DNA of 15,357 nucleotides, taken from positions 7,078 through 22,434 of the forward strand of contig DMPQ01000420.1 in NCBI GenBank assembly GCA_003455945.1. The letters run 5' to 3'. Both the position numbers and the translations under genes were made by a program. Shown piece after piece: positions 1 through 8,096 of the stretch (position 1 is its first letter; each line of letters begins with the position of its first letter). Under the pieces are notes generated by a model. That model did no database searches. It was not told the origin of the DNA and saw only the letters and a list, made by a program, of their open reading frames with translations. Source of the stretch: Planctomycetaceae bacterium (GTDB taxonomy: Bacteria > Planctomycetota > Planctomycetia > Pirellulales > Pirellulaceae).

Positions 1-26
1 TAACAGACATCGTTTCCGTGACTCGT

Positions 27-65
27 GAAGGCGGTCGCCTCGGTGGAACCGGAGCGACCGCCTTC
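27..65. terminator. Strong inverted repeat downstream of purB, possible terminator
   Basis: Positions 27-38 (GAAGGCGGTCGC) and 54-65 (GCGACCGCCTTC) are a perfect 12-bp inverted repeat around a 15-nt loop. The loop can pair further (CGGT 41-44 with ACCG 48-51). The hairpin lies 28 bp past the purB stop. No U-run follows on the purB (minus) strand; a modest T-rich stretch follows on the plus strand. It could therefore end transcription for purB, for an unseen gene to the left, or for both. Its stability is clear from the sequence; termination is inferred. Confidence 0.6.
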
Positions 66-93
66 CCGTTTCTTGTCCGCACCGAGGGACCGA

Positions 94-1524
94 TCAGACC
101 TTGATCTCGTCCCGGAACCGGTCGAGTTCGCCCGCATAGCGGGCTCGGATCGGAGCGACGACTTCGGCCAGGAATTCGTCGACCTGTTCCGGTGCCCGAC
201 CGACGAACCGCGTCGGATCGGCGAGGGCATCGACGTCGACGGCCGAGAACTGAGGGTCCTCCTTCAGTCGCGCGAGCAGATCGTTCGAGCCGCCGTCGCG
301 CTTGACGATCGCTCCTGCCTCGTGACTGTGCCGCCGGATCGCCTCGTGCAACGTCTGTCGGTCGCCCCCCGCTTCGACTGCCGCCATCAGGATCGCCTCG
401 GTCGCCATGAACGGCAGTTCCTCGCGCAGATGCCGTTCGACCACCTTGGGATAGACGACCAGCCCTTCGACGACGTTACGCATCAGGATCAGCATCGCAT
501 CGGCGGCGAGCATCGCCTGCGGCAGCACCAATCGACGGTTCGCGCTGTCGTCGAGCGTCCGTTCCATCCACTGCGTCGCGACGGTCTGAGCGGTATTTGC
601 GGGGAGACTCATCAGGAACCGCGCGAGACCGCAGATCCGTTCCGATCGCATCGGGTTCCGCTTGTAGGCCATGGCACTGGAGCCGACCTGCCCCGACTCG
701 AACGGTTCTTCGACCTCCTTGCGATGCGCCAGGATGCGGACGTCGGTCGCGAACTTGTGGCAACTCTGCGCAAGGCCCGACAGCGCCTCGATCAGCTGCG
801 CATCGACCTTTCGCGAATAGGTCTGGCCGGTGACCGGATAGGTCGAGGCGAAGCCCATCTTCTCGGCGACCCGCCGATCGAGCAGCCGGACCTTCTCGTG
901 GTCGCCGCCGAACAGCTGCAGGAAGCTCGCTTGAGTCCCGGTCGTTCCCTTGACGCCGCGCGCTCTCAGCCGCTCGGCGCGGTACTCGAGATCCTCGAGA
1001 TCGAAGACCAGATCCTGAAGCCACAGACAGGCCCGCTTGCCGAGGGTGGTCGGTTGAGCCGGCTGGAGGTGCGTGAAGCCGAGGCAGGCGGTCGAGCGCT
1101 CGGTCGCGGCGAATGCGGCGAGCCGGTCGATGGTCCCGGCGAGGCGTTGTCGGAGAAGATCGAGCGACCGGCGGAGCAGAATCAGGTCGGTGTTGTCGGT
1201 GACGAAGCAGCTGGTCGCTCCGAGGTGGATGATCGGGCGAGCCGCGGGACAGCGATCACCGAACTCGTGGATGTGAGCGACGACGTCGTGTCGCTTCTCG
1301 CGCTCGTACGCGGCGGCAGCGGCGAAGTCGATGTCGTCGACATGCTCGCGCATCTGATCGATCTGCGCCTGAGCGATGTCCAGCCCGAGTTCCCGTTGCG
1401 CTTCGGCCAAGGCGACCCATAGGCGACGCCAGGTCCCGAACCGTTCGCGGTCTCCCCACAGGCGAGCCATCTCGCGCGAGGCGTAACGGGTGATCAGCGG
1501 GTTTTCGTAGGTCTCGTGGTCCAT
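94..1524 (-). CDS. purB: Adenylosuccinate lyase, animal-like subgroup
   Basis: Cytosolic homotetrameric lyase of the fumarase/aspartase superfamily. It releases fumarate from SAICAR in IMP synthesis and from adenylosuccinate in AMP synthesis. The product is 476 aa, close to animal ADSL (about 480) and longer than the usual bacterial PurB (about 430-455). Visible motifs: KRHDVVAH (77-84), [10 protein letters not shown] (151-160; H152 is the expected general acid), [15 protein letters not shown] (191-205) and the signature loop [15 protein letters not shown] (281-295), whose serine (S282 or S283) is the expected base. The C-terminal half has [10 protein letters not shown] and a conserved LPFMATE segment. 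The start is the ATG in 1522-1524, where homology to animal ADSL begins; the same frame stays open far upstream but that part is antisense shadow. It lies 80 bp downstream of the HD phosphohydrolase gene on the same strand. One oddity is Ala286, where the loop usually has Pro (SSAMPYKRNP). Confidence 0.96.
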   Translation of the reverse strand: MDHETYENPLITRYASREMARLWGDRERFGTWRRLWVALAEAQRELGLDIAQAQIDQMREHVDDIDFAAAAAYEREKRHDVVAHIHEFGDRCPAARPIIHLGATSCFVTDNTDLILLRRSLDLLRQRLAGTIDRLAAFAATERSTACLGFTHLQPAQPTTLGKRACLWLQDLVFDLEDLEYRAERLRARGVKGTTGTQASFLQLFGGDHEKVRLLDRRVAEKMGFASTYPVTGQTYSRKVDAQLIEALSGLAQSCHKFATDVRILAHRKEVEEPFESGQVGSSAMAYKRNPMRSERICGLARFLMSLPANTAQTVATQWMERTLDDSANRRLVLPQAMLAADAMLILMRNVVEGLVVYPKVVERHLREELPFMATEAILMAAVEAGGDRQTLHEAIRRHSHEAGAIVKRDGGSNDLLARLKEDPQFSAVDVDALADPTRFVGRAPEQVDEFLAEVVAPIRARYAGELDRFRDEIKV

Positions 1525-1604
1525 CGGGCGATTCGCGGCAAGAGGGAACGGGGAGAAGCGTGAGGCCCGGCAACGGCTGAGGCCTCGTCGCACGTCGTTC
1601 GAGA

Positions 1605-3005
1605 CTACATGTTCGTCGGATCGTCGGTCGCCGAGCCGCCGGCAAGGCGGTCGAGCGCCGCGGCGACCGTCGGACCGTGTTCGGGAGCGTCGAGATAGAC
1701 GCGGCAGATCCGGTGCGCGACGGGCAACCGCTCGTACAGCTCGTTGGCATGCAGCGGTCGGATCCGGTCGCGAGCGGTGTCGTACAGGTAGTTCTGGCCT
1801 CCGGCCGGCCCCTGCGTGTGCGGTCGGTGGAGATGTCGCGCGATGTCGATCCGCATGGGCAAGTTCCGCAGCGGTTCGGGAAGGAGATCGCGCAGGCGTC
1901 GTTCCACGAACTCGCGATCCGAAAAGATGCTCGCCTGTTCCGAGTCCTTTTCGGCGAAGACCTGCGTCCGCTGGCAGGCCATCTCCCACGGCAGGTCCCG
2001 ACGCAGCAGTCGATCCCACTGCTCCCCGAGGCTCTTCAGACGCGGCTGCGTACTGCGACTCCAGCGAGCCACGTCGACCAGCAACGTCGACTCGGTGAAA
2101 TGCAGGTACTCGTCGAGATGTTCGAGCGGATTGCCGGGGAACAGGAACTCGCGACTCTGTCGGAACAGGTCCTCGAGCATCAGGTCGATCGAGCGGACGG
2201 TCCGGTGGAAGTAGAGCGATCGGAAGAGGTCGGCGCGGACCCCCATGAAACGGACGAGCGCCTCCATGCCTCGATCCAGAATCGTCAGGCCTCGTTCCGA
2301 GAAGAACGTGTAGCGGATCAGCCGATCGAGATCGAACGAACGCGGGCTGAAGCCCGACATGTAGGCGTCGCGCAGGACGAAGTCCATGTTGTCGATCGTG
2401 TAGATCCCGCTCAGCAAGCTGCGCAGGTGCCGCAGCCAGCGAGGGACCGAATCCTCCTCGTCGCTCCGAGGGCGGACGACGAGCCAGGCGACCTGAGCCG
2501 GATCGAGCGTCTCGTCGGCCGCCAACTCCCCTTGAGGCGTGCGACGGATCCGCCGGATCGTGTCGCCGAGTCGATCGCGGATGATCACCGCGCCGAGCGT
2601 TTCGTGAGTCAGTCCCCAGCGCGCCAGGAAGTGGGCGTCGAAGAAGTGTCCGAAGGGGCCATGCCCCACGTCGTGCAGCAGGCCGGCGAGTCGCAGCAGC
2701 GATTCGACATACGGGGCACTCGGACAGTCCGGGTGATGTTCGGCGAGCGACGGGTAGAGTTGCTGGGCCAGGCGACTCCCCAGATGCATCGCCCCGACGA
2801 CGTGCTGGAATCGCGTGTGCTCGGCCGAAGGGAAGACCCACCAGGCAGTCTGCAGCTGGTGGATCTGACGCATCCGCTGTACCCACGGATCGTCGATCAG
2901 TTGCCGCTCGCTCCGCTCTTCGGGCCCCAAGTCGACGTTCGACACGAACGGGATGTAGCCGTGGATCGGGTCGTGGCAGAGATTCTCGCGACGGTAGGAG
3001 AGCAT
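1605..3005 (-). CDS. HD-domain phosphohydrolase, SAMHD1/dGTPase-like
   Basis: Predicted metal-dependent phosphohydrolase of 466 aa in the branch that includes SAMHD1 and bacterial dNTP triphosphohydrolases. Such enzymes cleave dNTPs to deoxynucleoside and triphosphate. Visible features: N-terminal [10 protein letters not shown] (11-20), then HTRFQH (63-68), [10 protein letters not shown] (111-120) and [10 protein letters not shown] (204-213). By comparison with SAMHD1, the HD metal ligands are H68, H111, D112 and D205, with D213 near the substrate. No signal peptide or membrane segment is seen, so it should be cytosolic. The start ATG (3003-3005) lies a few bases before the conserved N-terminus and has a weak GAGG upstream. 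purB follows after 80 bp, so co-transcription and a shared role in purine nucleotide pools are plausible but inferred. The exact substrate cannot be read from sequence; members of this branch are often annotated only as HD-superfamily phosphohydrolases. Confidence 0.85.
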   Translation of the reverse strand: MLSYRRENLCHDPIHGYIPFVSNVDLGPEERSERQLIDDPWVQRMRQIHQLQTAWWVFPSAEHTRFQHVVGAMHLGSRLAQQLYPSLAEHHPDCPSAPYVESLLRLAGLLHDVGHGPFGHFFDAHFLARWGLTHETLGAVIIRDRLGDTIRRIRRTPQGELAADETLDPAQVAWLVVRPRSDEEDSVPRWLRHLRSLLSGIYTIDNMDFVLRDAYMSGFSPRSFDLDRLIRYTFFSERGLTILDRGMEALVRFMGVRADLFRSLYFHRTVRSIDLMLEDLFRQSREFLFPGNPLEHLDEYLHFTESTLLVDVARWSRSTQPRLKSLGEQWDRLLRRDLPWEMACQRTQVFAEKDSEQASIFSDREFVERRLRDLLPEPLRNLPMRIDIARHLHRPHTQGPAGGQNYLYDTARDRIRPLHANELYERLPVAHRICRVYLDAPEHGPTVAAALDRLAGGSATDDPTNM

Positions 3006-3196
3006 CCGTGAACCTCGGATCCGCAGCTGATCAGGGGGCCGAATCGCCGGGGCCCGTTCGGTCGATCGCCGGCTGTGCCGGCCCGGAGCGAAGAGGAGCC
3101 CGACGTCGAATCCCCCAGGCTAACAGATCCGGTTTCCGCTCACGAGTCGCCGAATCGCCCGGTTGCCGCACGGCTTGCCGCGCAAGTCGGCTGCCA

Positions 3197-3225
3197 TACC
3201 GACCGTACAGCCGATCGGGTATTAT
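3197..3225 (+). promoter_or_regulatory. Weak sigma70-like promoter candidate
   Basis: TATTAT at 3220-3225 matches the -10 consensus at five of six positions, in DNA where such AT-rich hexamers are rare. The expected -35 position 17 bp upstream (3197-3202) reads TACCGA, a poor match. If real, the transcript would start about 105 nt before the GTG start of the secreted protein. Low confidence because only one element is good. Confidence 0.25.
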
Positions 3226-3321
3226 CCCTGTGTCTCCGACGTCACCGGCTCCCCTGAATGCGGGCCGGCGGATCGGGGTTCGCGCGACCGGAAGTCCTTC
3301 GGTCGCTCGGTTCGGAATCGC

Positions 3322-3330
3322 AGGAGGAGG
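3322..3330 (+). promoter_or_regulatory. Shine-Dalgarno site that sets a GTG start
   Basis: AGGAGGAGG at 3322-3330 is an essentially ideal ribosome-binding site. It ends six bases before an in-frame GTG at 3337. The next in-frame ATG (3364) has no comparable site, so this element argues for GTG initiation. Confidence 0.7.
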
Positions 3331-3336
3331 GAAGAC

Positions 3337-5256
3337 GTGGAGCGGAAGGCTGATCGCGCCGGCATGTCGACAGGAGGTCGAACGCTCGTTCCGGTACTCG
3401 CCGGCATCGTCGTTTCGTTCTTCGCGTTCGCGGTTTCCTCTCCTCTAGAAGCTCGGCAACGTCCGCGAGCCGACCGGCTTCTCCCTCCGGATACGCTCGC
3501 CTTCGTCTCGGTCCCCGATATGCAGTCGATGGTGACCGGCTTCGAAGCGACCGATCTCGGCGCGCTGGCGGCCGACGAGCGATGCCGTCCGTTCTTCGAC
3601 GACCTGAAGCGCCAGCTCGAAGAGCGGTTGGCGGGCCGCCTGGCCGAAGGCGGGCTGACGCTCGACGATCTCAAGGGGGTGCGGACCGGCGAGATCGGCC
3701 TGGCTCTCCTGCCGATCGAAAACGGAGCCGGTTCGATTCTGGTGGTCGATGTCGATGGTCGTCAGGCCGAAGCGCGAGAGCTCTTGGGTCGGATCGTCGC
3801 GGATCTCGAACGCCGCGCGGCTCGCGAGAACCCGCCTCAGCAGCGATTCGGTGCGACGGTCCGTTCGTTCACGCTCAAGCCGCGCCCCGGTCAGATCCGC
3901 CTGCCGCAGATCCAACTCGTCGAACATGCCGGCTGGATCGTCGTCGGCTCCGATCCGGTCGCGACCGATCAGGTCCTTCGTCGCATGGCCGGTGAAGCCG
4001 GAATCGGTTCGCTCGCGGAGCAGCCCGCCTACGCTCGAATCGATCAGCGACTGGGGACGACTCGCACCGACGCCGCCGCTCACCTCCGATGGCACATCGA
4101 TCCCTTCCGCCTTGCTGCAGCGATCAAGCGCGAGCAGAGCATTCCTGCGCCGATCTTCAAGTACCTGGACGCGATGGCCGAGACCGGGTTTGCCGAGATC
4201 GCAGGTATCGGCGGCGATCTGCGGTTCGCCAGCGGGGCATTCGACGTCGAGTACCAGACCTTCGCGGTCGTACCCGGAGCGGCCGGTCTCGAGGCGTCGC
4301 TTCTTCAGTCGGCTCGCATGCTGCCGCTCGTGCCGAGCGACGAGCAGATCGCACCGAGCGCCTACGTATCCGGTGCCGCCGCGTCGATGATCGCCGGCAA
4401 CTGGCCCTTCGCTCAGACGATCGGCGCGGCCGACCCGCTGGTCGATCGCGTGACGAACAAGGAAGGGGCGTTCGCCAAGATCCTGAACGACTTTCGGATC
4501 CAAGCGGATCGGCCGATCGACTTCCGTCTGTTGGCGGCCGAGATCGGTCCCGGCTTCACGTTCTCGACCGAGATCGTCCCGCCGCTGACTGCCGACGGGG
4601 AGAAGCTCCTGCTCTCGACCCGAGTGGCCCGACCCGAGCGGGTCCTGGAGCACTTGTCGAACCTGATGGCGGTCGAGGGGTACGAGCCCGAACCGATGGT
4701 CGGCGCATCGATCGCCTGGAAGTACGTCCCTCCGGATCAGGTCGACGACCCGGTCGGCAACATTCTGGAGGGAAACACCGGCGAGACGCCTCCGAACCCC
4801 GAGAAGCCGCCGTTGATGGAGGCGTTCGCGTTGGTCGACGGCGAGTTGCTCGCGTCGAACGACGCCGCCTACTTGGCCGAGGTGATCGCGAGGCGCGGGA
4901 ACGCACCGTTGGTCGCTGACCCCGATTTTGCGGACGTCATGATCCTGATCGGCGATCGGCTTCCGGGCGGAGCCACGTTGGTCCGATATGGTCGCCCCGA
5001 TCGGATCTATCGTCTGACGTACGAGCTGATGCGGCGCAACGAACTGACCGGTTCGGACACGTTCGTCGAGCGGATGCTGCGCCTGATCGACGGGACCGAG
5101 ACCGGAACCGTCCGCCGTCAACAGATCCAGGCGACCTCTCTGCCCGAGGACTTCGACGCGGTCGTCGCCCCTCGACTCCATCCGAGCGGCTGGGCGTTGA
5201 GCGTCGAACAGGACGGCTGGTTCGTGACCGGCGGGATTCTCGCGCCGAAGCGCTGA
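3337..5256 (+). CDS. Secreted protein of unknown function (DUF3352-like N-terminus)
   Basis: Function not known. The 639-aa product begins with a charged stretch, a hydrophobic core (about residues 17-33) and a likely cleavage site after LEA (37-39), so it is probably exported by Sec. The mature N-terminus (RADRLLPPDTLAFVSVPD, 44-61) resembles the opening of DUF3352-type proteins and of many planctomycete secreted proteins: a 'LLPxDT' strand followed by a helical segment with 'PFFDDLKRQLEE'. The rest is a soluble mixed alpha/beta protein with no catalytic motif I recognise and no C-terminal anchor. The start is GTG 3337, chosen for the AGGAGGAGG six bases upstream; the alternative is ATG 3364 (630 aa), which keeps the signal peptide. 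It appears monocistronic, with a convergent gene downstream. Confidence 0.85.
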   Translation: MERKADRAGMSTGGRTLVPVLAGIVVSFFAFAVSSPLEARQRPRADRLLPPDTLAFVSVPDMQSMVTGFEATDLGALAADERCRPFFDDLKRQLEERLAGRLAEGGLTLDDLKGVRTGEIGLALLPIENGAGSILVVDVDGRQAEARELLGRIVADLERRAARENPPQQRFGATVRSFTLKPRPGQIRLPQIQLVEHAGWIVVGSDPVATDQVLRRMAGEAGIGSLAEQPAYARIDQRLGTTRTDAAAHLRWHIDPFRLAAAIKREQSIPAPIFKYLDAMAETGFAEIAGIGGDLRFASGAFDVEYQTFAVVPGAAGLEASLLQSARMLPLVPSDEQIAPSAYVSGAAASMIAGNWPFAQTIGAADPLVDRVTNKEGAFAKILNDFRIQADRPIDFRLLAAEIGPGFTFSTEIVPPLTADGEKLLLSTRVARPERVLEHLSNLMAVEGYEPEPMVGASIAWKYVPPDQVDDPVGNILEGNTGETPPNPEKPPLMEAFALVDGELLASNDAAYLAEVIARRGNAPLVADPDFADVMILIGDRLPGGATLVRYGRPDRIYRLTYELMRRNELTGSDTFVERMLRLIDGTETGTVRRQQIQATSLPEDFDAVVAPRLHPSGWALSVEQDGWFVTGGILAPKR

Positions 5257-5354
5257 GTCTCGATCGCTCGTTCCGAACGCTGCCGCACGCCGCGATCGTC
5301 GCCGCGTTCGTTCGTCGCCGCGTATCGGCGCATTACGCCGTCGCGACACGTCCG

Positions 5355-5395
5355 GCGAGCCGTGCCCACGGTCTACCGAACCGGCCACGGCTCGC
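5355..5395. terminator. Inverted repeat between convergent genes, possible bidirectional terminator
   Basis: GCGAGCCGTG (5355-5364) and CACGGCTCGC (5386-5395) form a perfect 10-bp stem with a 21-nt loop. It lies about 100 bp past the plus-strand stop and about 80 bp past the minus-strand stop. Neither side has a clear U-run, so it would be an atypical terminator. The pairing is seen; the role is inferred. Confidence 0.45.
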
Positions 5396-5476
5396 GATCG
5401 TTCGGCTCGGCCGCGGCGAAGCCGATGCCCGAACGGCCGAGACATCTCGGGCGCAGAACCTGCCCGTCGAATCGGC

Positions 5477-7882
5477 TCAAGGACGTCCCTGCGGCAACTC
5501 GATACGGGCCCAGAACGGGTGCTTTCGCTCGGCCCGCGCCCGAATGTCCTCCAGCAACACCTCGCGGCTCGGTTCGAACGTCGACCGGACCCGAGTTCCG
5601 CGAAAGTTGATTTCGATCGCGGCGCCGGGAGTCAAGGGGCTCGGAGCGAGCCAGACCGTTGCGCGAGCTGCCGGGCAGTCGGCGATCAGGATCTGGTTCC
5701 GCTCCGCGACGATTCGCGCTTCGTAGCGACCGGCCGACTTGTTCGACAGCGGCCATTCGACCGGATCGGCGACCGTGGCGGCCGGCATGTCGTTCACTTC
5801 GAGCCACCAGAGGAAATTGTCCCACGGTCGCATCGCCTCGAACTTCAGTTCGGTCGGAGCGGCGGGACGGCGGTGGACCTGCATCCATTCGAAGATGCGG
5901 AGCAGTTCTTCCTGGAAGTGCTCGTGCCCGCGCCCCTTGTACTCGACCACGAGCACGTCGCAGTCGTCCTTCTTCAGGTACTCGTTCCAGACCAGACGGT
6001 TCGACGACATGCGCTGATGGTCGAACTCGCCATGGACGAAGTACATCGACAGCTTGCCGATCGGGTTGTTGCGGTAGTGGTTGACGTACTTGTCGGCCGA
6101 GGCGGTGATGCCGACCAATCCGGCGAAGAGATCGGGGTGCGAGACGGCGATGTCCCAGGCGGCGTCTCCACCGGCCGAATGTCCGCTGATGAAGATCCGG
6201 TCCGAGTCGACGGCGTATCGGCGCCGCGCATCACGCAGCGCATCGAGCACTCGTGCATGTTCGAGCGGCGTGTACTCGTACGACCACTGCTCGGCTCGGC
6301 GCCATTCGGGAGCGATCACGATGTAGCCGTATCGAGTCGCCTGGCCGACTCGCTGTCCCGAACCTCCGCGAGCGTCATACGGGCCTGCCCACCAGTCGAT
6401 CTGGTCCCCCGGGAGCCGATCGCCGTTGAGCGTGACGATGACCGGGTAGCGACGATCGGGATCGTATTCGGGCGGGAGCTGGACTCGGTAACGAAAGGGG
6501 CGGTCTCCTTCCATCGCGATGTCGAAGCACCCCGGAATGTCGGTTTCCGTCGCGACCGAATCGATGACTCCGACCGGTGCGGTCAGCTGCGATGCCAGGC
6601 GAGCGATCGTCGCGACGTCGGCCCCTTCTTGACCATCCAGCCGTTCGAGGATCGCCTGCCTCTCGTGCGGCAGGCGCGCCTCGAGATAGTCGCGGACCAG
6701 TTTTCGAGTCGTCACGTGGTCGAGCGCCAGCGGAAGATTACCCGCCAGGTCCGCCTCGCCGAGCAGCCAGCCCGATACGGCGAAGGCGAGTTTCTGATCG
6801 ATCGTGTGAGCCGGATCGGAACGAAACTGGTTGAAGCCCGCGAGCCGCGCGACGTTGGCGAGCGACAGCCGCTCGCGAATCTCGTCGGTGATCTGCGTCA
6901 ACGTCTCGAGCTGATCGGCCTCCAGCGTCGTCCCCTGGGCCGCCTGAGCGACGAGCGCGGCGAGGTCGGTGCGGAGTCGTTCGATCAGATCGAGTTCCCG
7001 ATCCTGTTCCTGCTGCAGTTCGAGGACCTGACCGAGCAGGTCTCCGGCGATCCCGACCTTGGGAAACTGTCGAAGCATCGCTGCGGCCTGACGCACCTGT
7101 CCCACCTCGCGCCGCAGTCGGATCTCGCCCAGAATCTGCCGGGCGTACGACTGACGGAGCAGGTCGACGAGCGCTCGCTTTTCGGTCAGATCGGGAAAGT
7201 CGTCCAGAACCTGCTCGAGCTCGATCACCGCGTCTCGATAGCGTTCCGCCTCGATCAGCAACTGGACGACCTTCATCCGTTCGTTCGGGTTCGTCTCGTC
7301 GATCTGCCGTCGGATGACGGCCGAGAGGATCTCGCGGGGAATGGTGGCGGTCGCGACCTTCGACTCCCACTGGGCATTGAAGCCGCTCATCGACAGCGAC
7401 TCGAGCACGCAGTAGGTCGGCGTGATCTTGGTGATGCCCTGGACGAACTCGCGCGGTCCGTCGGCGCCGGCCAGCACGATCGTCCGCCGGCCGCTGGTGT
7501 TGAACGGCGTTACGCTCAGCGGCCGACCGACCCCTCGGATGATGTCGACCTTGGTGGCGACCTGCTGCTCGATCCGAATCACGTCCTCGGCGATCGCTTC
7601 CTCGACGATCGGCGCGGCGATCTGGCCGTCCGGGAAGAAGATCCGACGCAGGCCATCGTCGACCAGGACGATGCTCCCTCCCGGATTGAACTCGCCGACG
7701 ACTTCGCCGATCTCGCGAGTCGTTCCGGTTTCGCCTCTCAGGCGAATGCCGTTACGCAGCTGAACGTCGTTGGAACGGGCGACCGCCGTCAGCCCCACGA
7801 GCATCAATCCGATCGCCGTCAGAACGAGAGGAGGCGAACCGGAGACGGGCGCGACGACCGGCGTCGTGCGTCGACGAGACAT
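5477..7882 (-). CDS. Large exported alpha/beta hydrolase (esterase/peptidase-like)
   Basis: An 801-aa exported protein with a C-terminal serine hydrolase domain. Residues 18-35 form a signal peptide core with likely cleavage after AVA (33-35). Residues 38-190 are beta-rich and include LRNGIRLRG and LVDDGLRRIFFPDG, a start I associate with planctomycete proteins. Residues 195-440 are helical and partly TPR-like (ERYRDAVIELEQVLDDFPD). Residues 450-670 are an alpha/beta hydrolase of the esterase-D/PHB-depolymerase type, with YPVIVTLNG, nucleophile elbow SGHSAGGD (S569), probable acid D621 after HGEF, and probable catalytic His in GRGHEH (H653). A further 130 residues of unknown function follow. 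The start is ATG 7882, with GGAAG just upstream; the frame stays open to 8005 but that extension is Arg-rich and would bury the signal peptide. The substrate (ester, polysaccharide ester or peptide) cannot be told. The same-strand membrane protein gene lies 214 bp upstream. Confidence 0.85.
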   Translation of the reverse strand: MSRRRTTPVVAPVSGSPPLVLTAIGLMLVGLTAVARSNDVQLRNGIRLRGETGTTREIGEVVGEFNPGGSIVLVDDGLRRIFFPDGQIAAPIVEEAIAEDVIRIEQQVATKVDIIRGVGRPLSVTPFNTSGRRTIVLAGADGPREFVQGITKITPTYCVLESLSMSGFNAQWESKVATATIPREILSAVIRRQIDETNPNERMKVVQLLIEAERYRDAVIELEQVLDDFPDLTEKRALVDLLRQSYARQILGEIRLRREVGQVRQAAAMLRQFPKVGIAGDLLGQVLELQQEQDRELDLIERLRTDLAALVAQAAQGTTLEADQLETLTQITDEIRERLSLANVARLAGFNQFRSDPAHTIDQKLAFAVSGWLLGEADLAGNLPLALDHVTTRKLVRDYLEARLPHERQAILERLDGQEGADVATIARLASQLTAPVGVIDSVATETDIPGCFDIAMEGDRPFRYRVQLPPEYDPDRRYPVIVTLNGDRLPGDQIDWWAGPYDARGGSGQRVGQATRYGYIVIAPEWRRAEQWSYEYTPLEHARVLDALRDARRRYAVDSDRIFISGHSAGGDAAWDIAVSHPDLFAGLVGITASADKYVNHYRNNPIGKLSMYFVHGEFDHQRMSSNRLVWNEYLKKDDCDVLVVEYKGRGHEHFQEELLRIFEWMQVHRRPAAPTELKFEAMRPWDNFLWWLEVNDMPAATVADPVEWPLSNKSAGRYEARIVAERNQILIADCPAARATVWLAPSPLTPGAAIEINFRGTRVRSTFEPSREVLLEDIRARAERKHPFWARIELPQGRP

Positions 7883-8096
7883 GGGCTTCCAGTCGTGGTC
7901 GGAGTCGGAAGCGAGCCGAAAGACGAGTCGACGGCGTGCCTTTCGGCGTCGGAACCGTCGATCCATTCTGGCTCTTGCGCACGAAACGGCCAAGCGAAAC
8001 GCCAACCGCGGGAGTCTCGAACGCCGTCAGCCCCAAGCCGAACCGGAAAGGGGACCTATGGCCGAAACGAACCGATCGACCGGTCCGACAGTACGG

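Larger units (their letters stand above)
3006..3336. other. Divergent intergenic region
   Basis: These 331 bases separate the minus-strand HD phosphohydrolase from the plus-strand secreted protein, so they should hold promoters for both. Open frames crossing them are Arg/Pro/Ser-rich and resemble no known protein, and I see no convincing gene. One TATTAT box is notable in this GC-rich DNA and is listed separately. Confidence 0.6.

Noticed and set aside
1..3. TAA at the extreme left as the end of a preceding gene
   Set aside because: Only three bases are visible, so no reading frame can be judged.
25..1422. Plus-strand open frames opposite purB, and 1677-3011 opposite the HD gene
   Set aside because: Same antisense effect. 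They show no family motifs, and the minus-strand genes are unambiguous.
1525..2886. In-frame upstream extension of purB giving a 930-codon open frame
   Set aside because: The added part is Arg/Pro/Ser-rich and lies out of frame inside the HD phosphohydrolase gene. Homology to ADSL starts exactly at ATG 1524.
3008..3448. Plus-strand frame in the divergent intergenic region
   Set aside because: Ser/Arg/Pro/Gly-rich, no homology, and it overlaps the signal peptide of the secreted protein in another frame.
7883..8005. N-terminal extension of the exported hydrolase
   Set aside because: Rich in Arg with no pattern, and it would place about 40 residues before the signal peptide core. ATG 7882 has GGAAG upstream.
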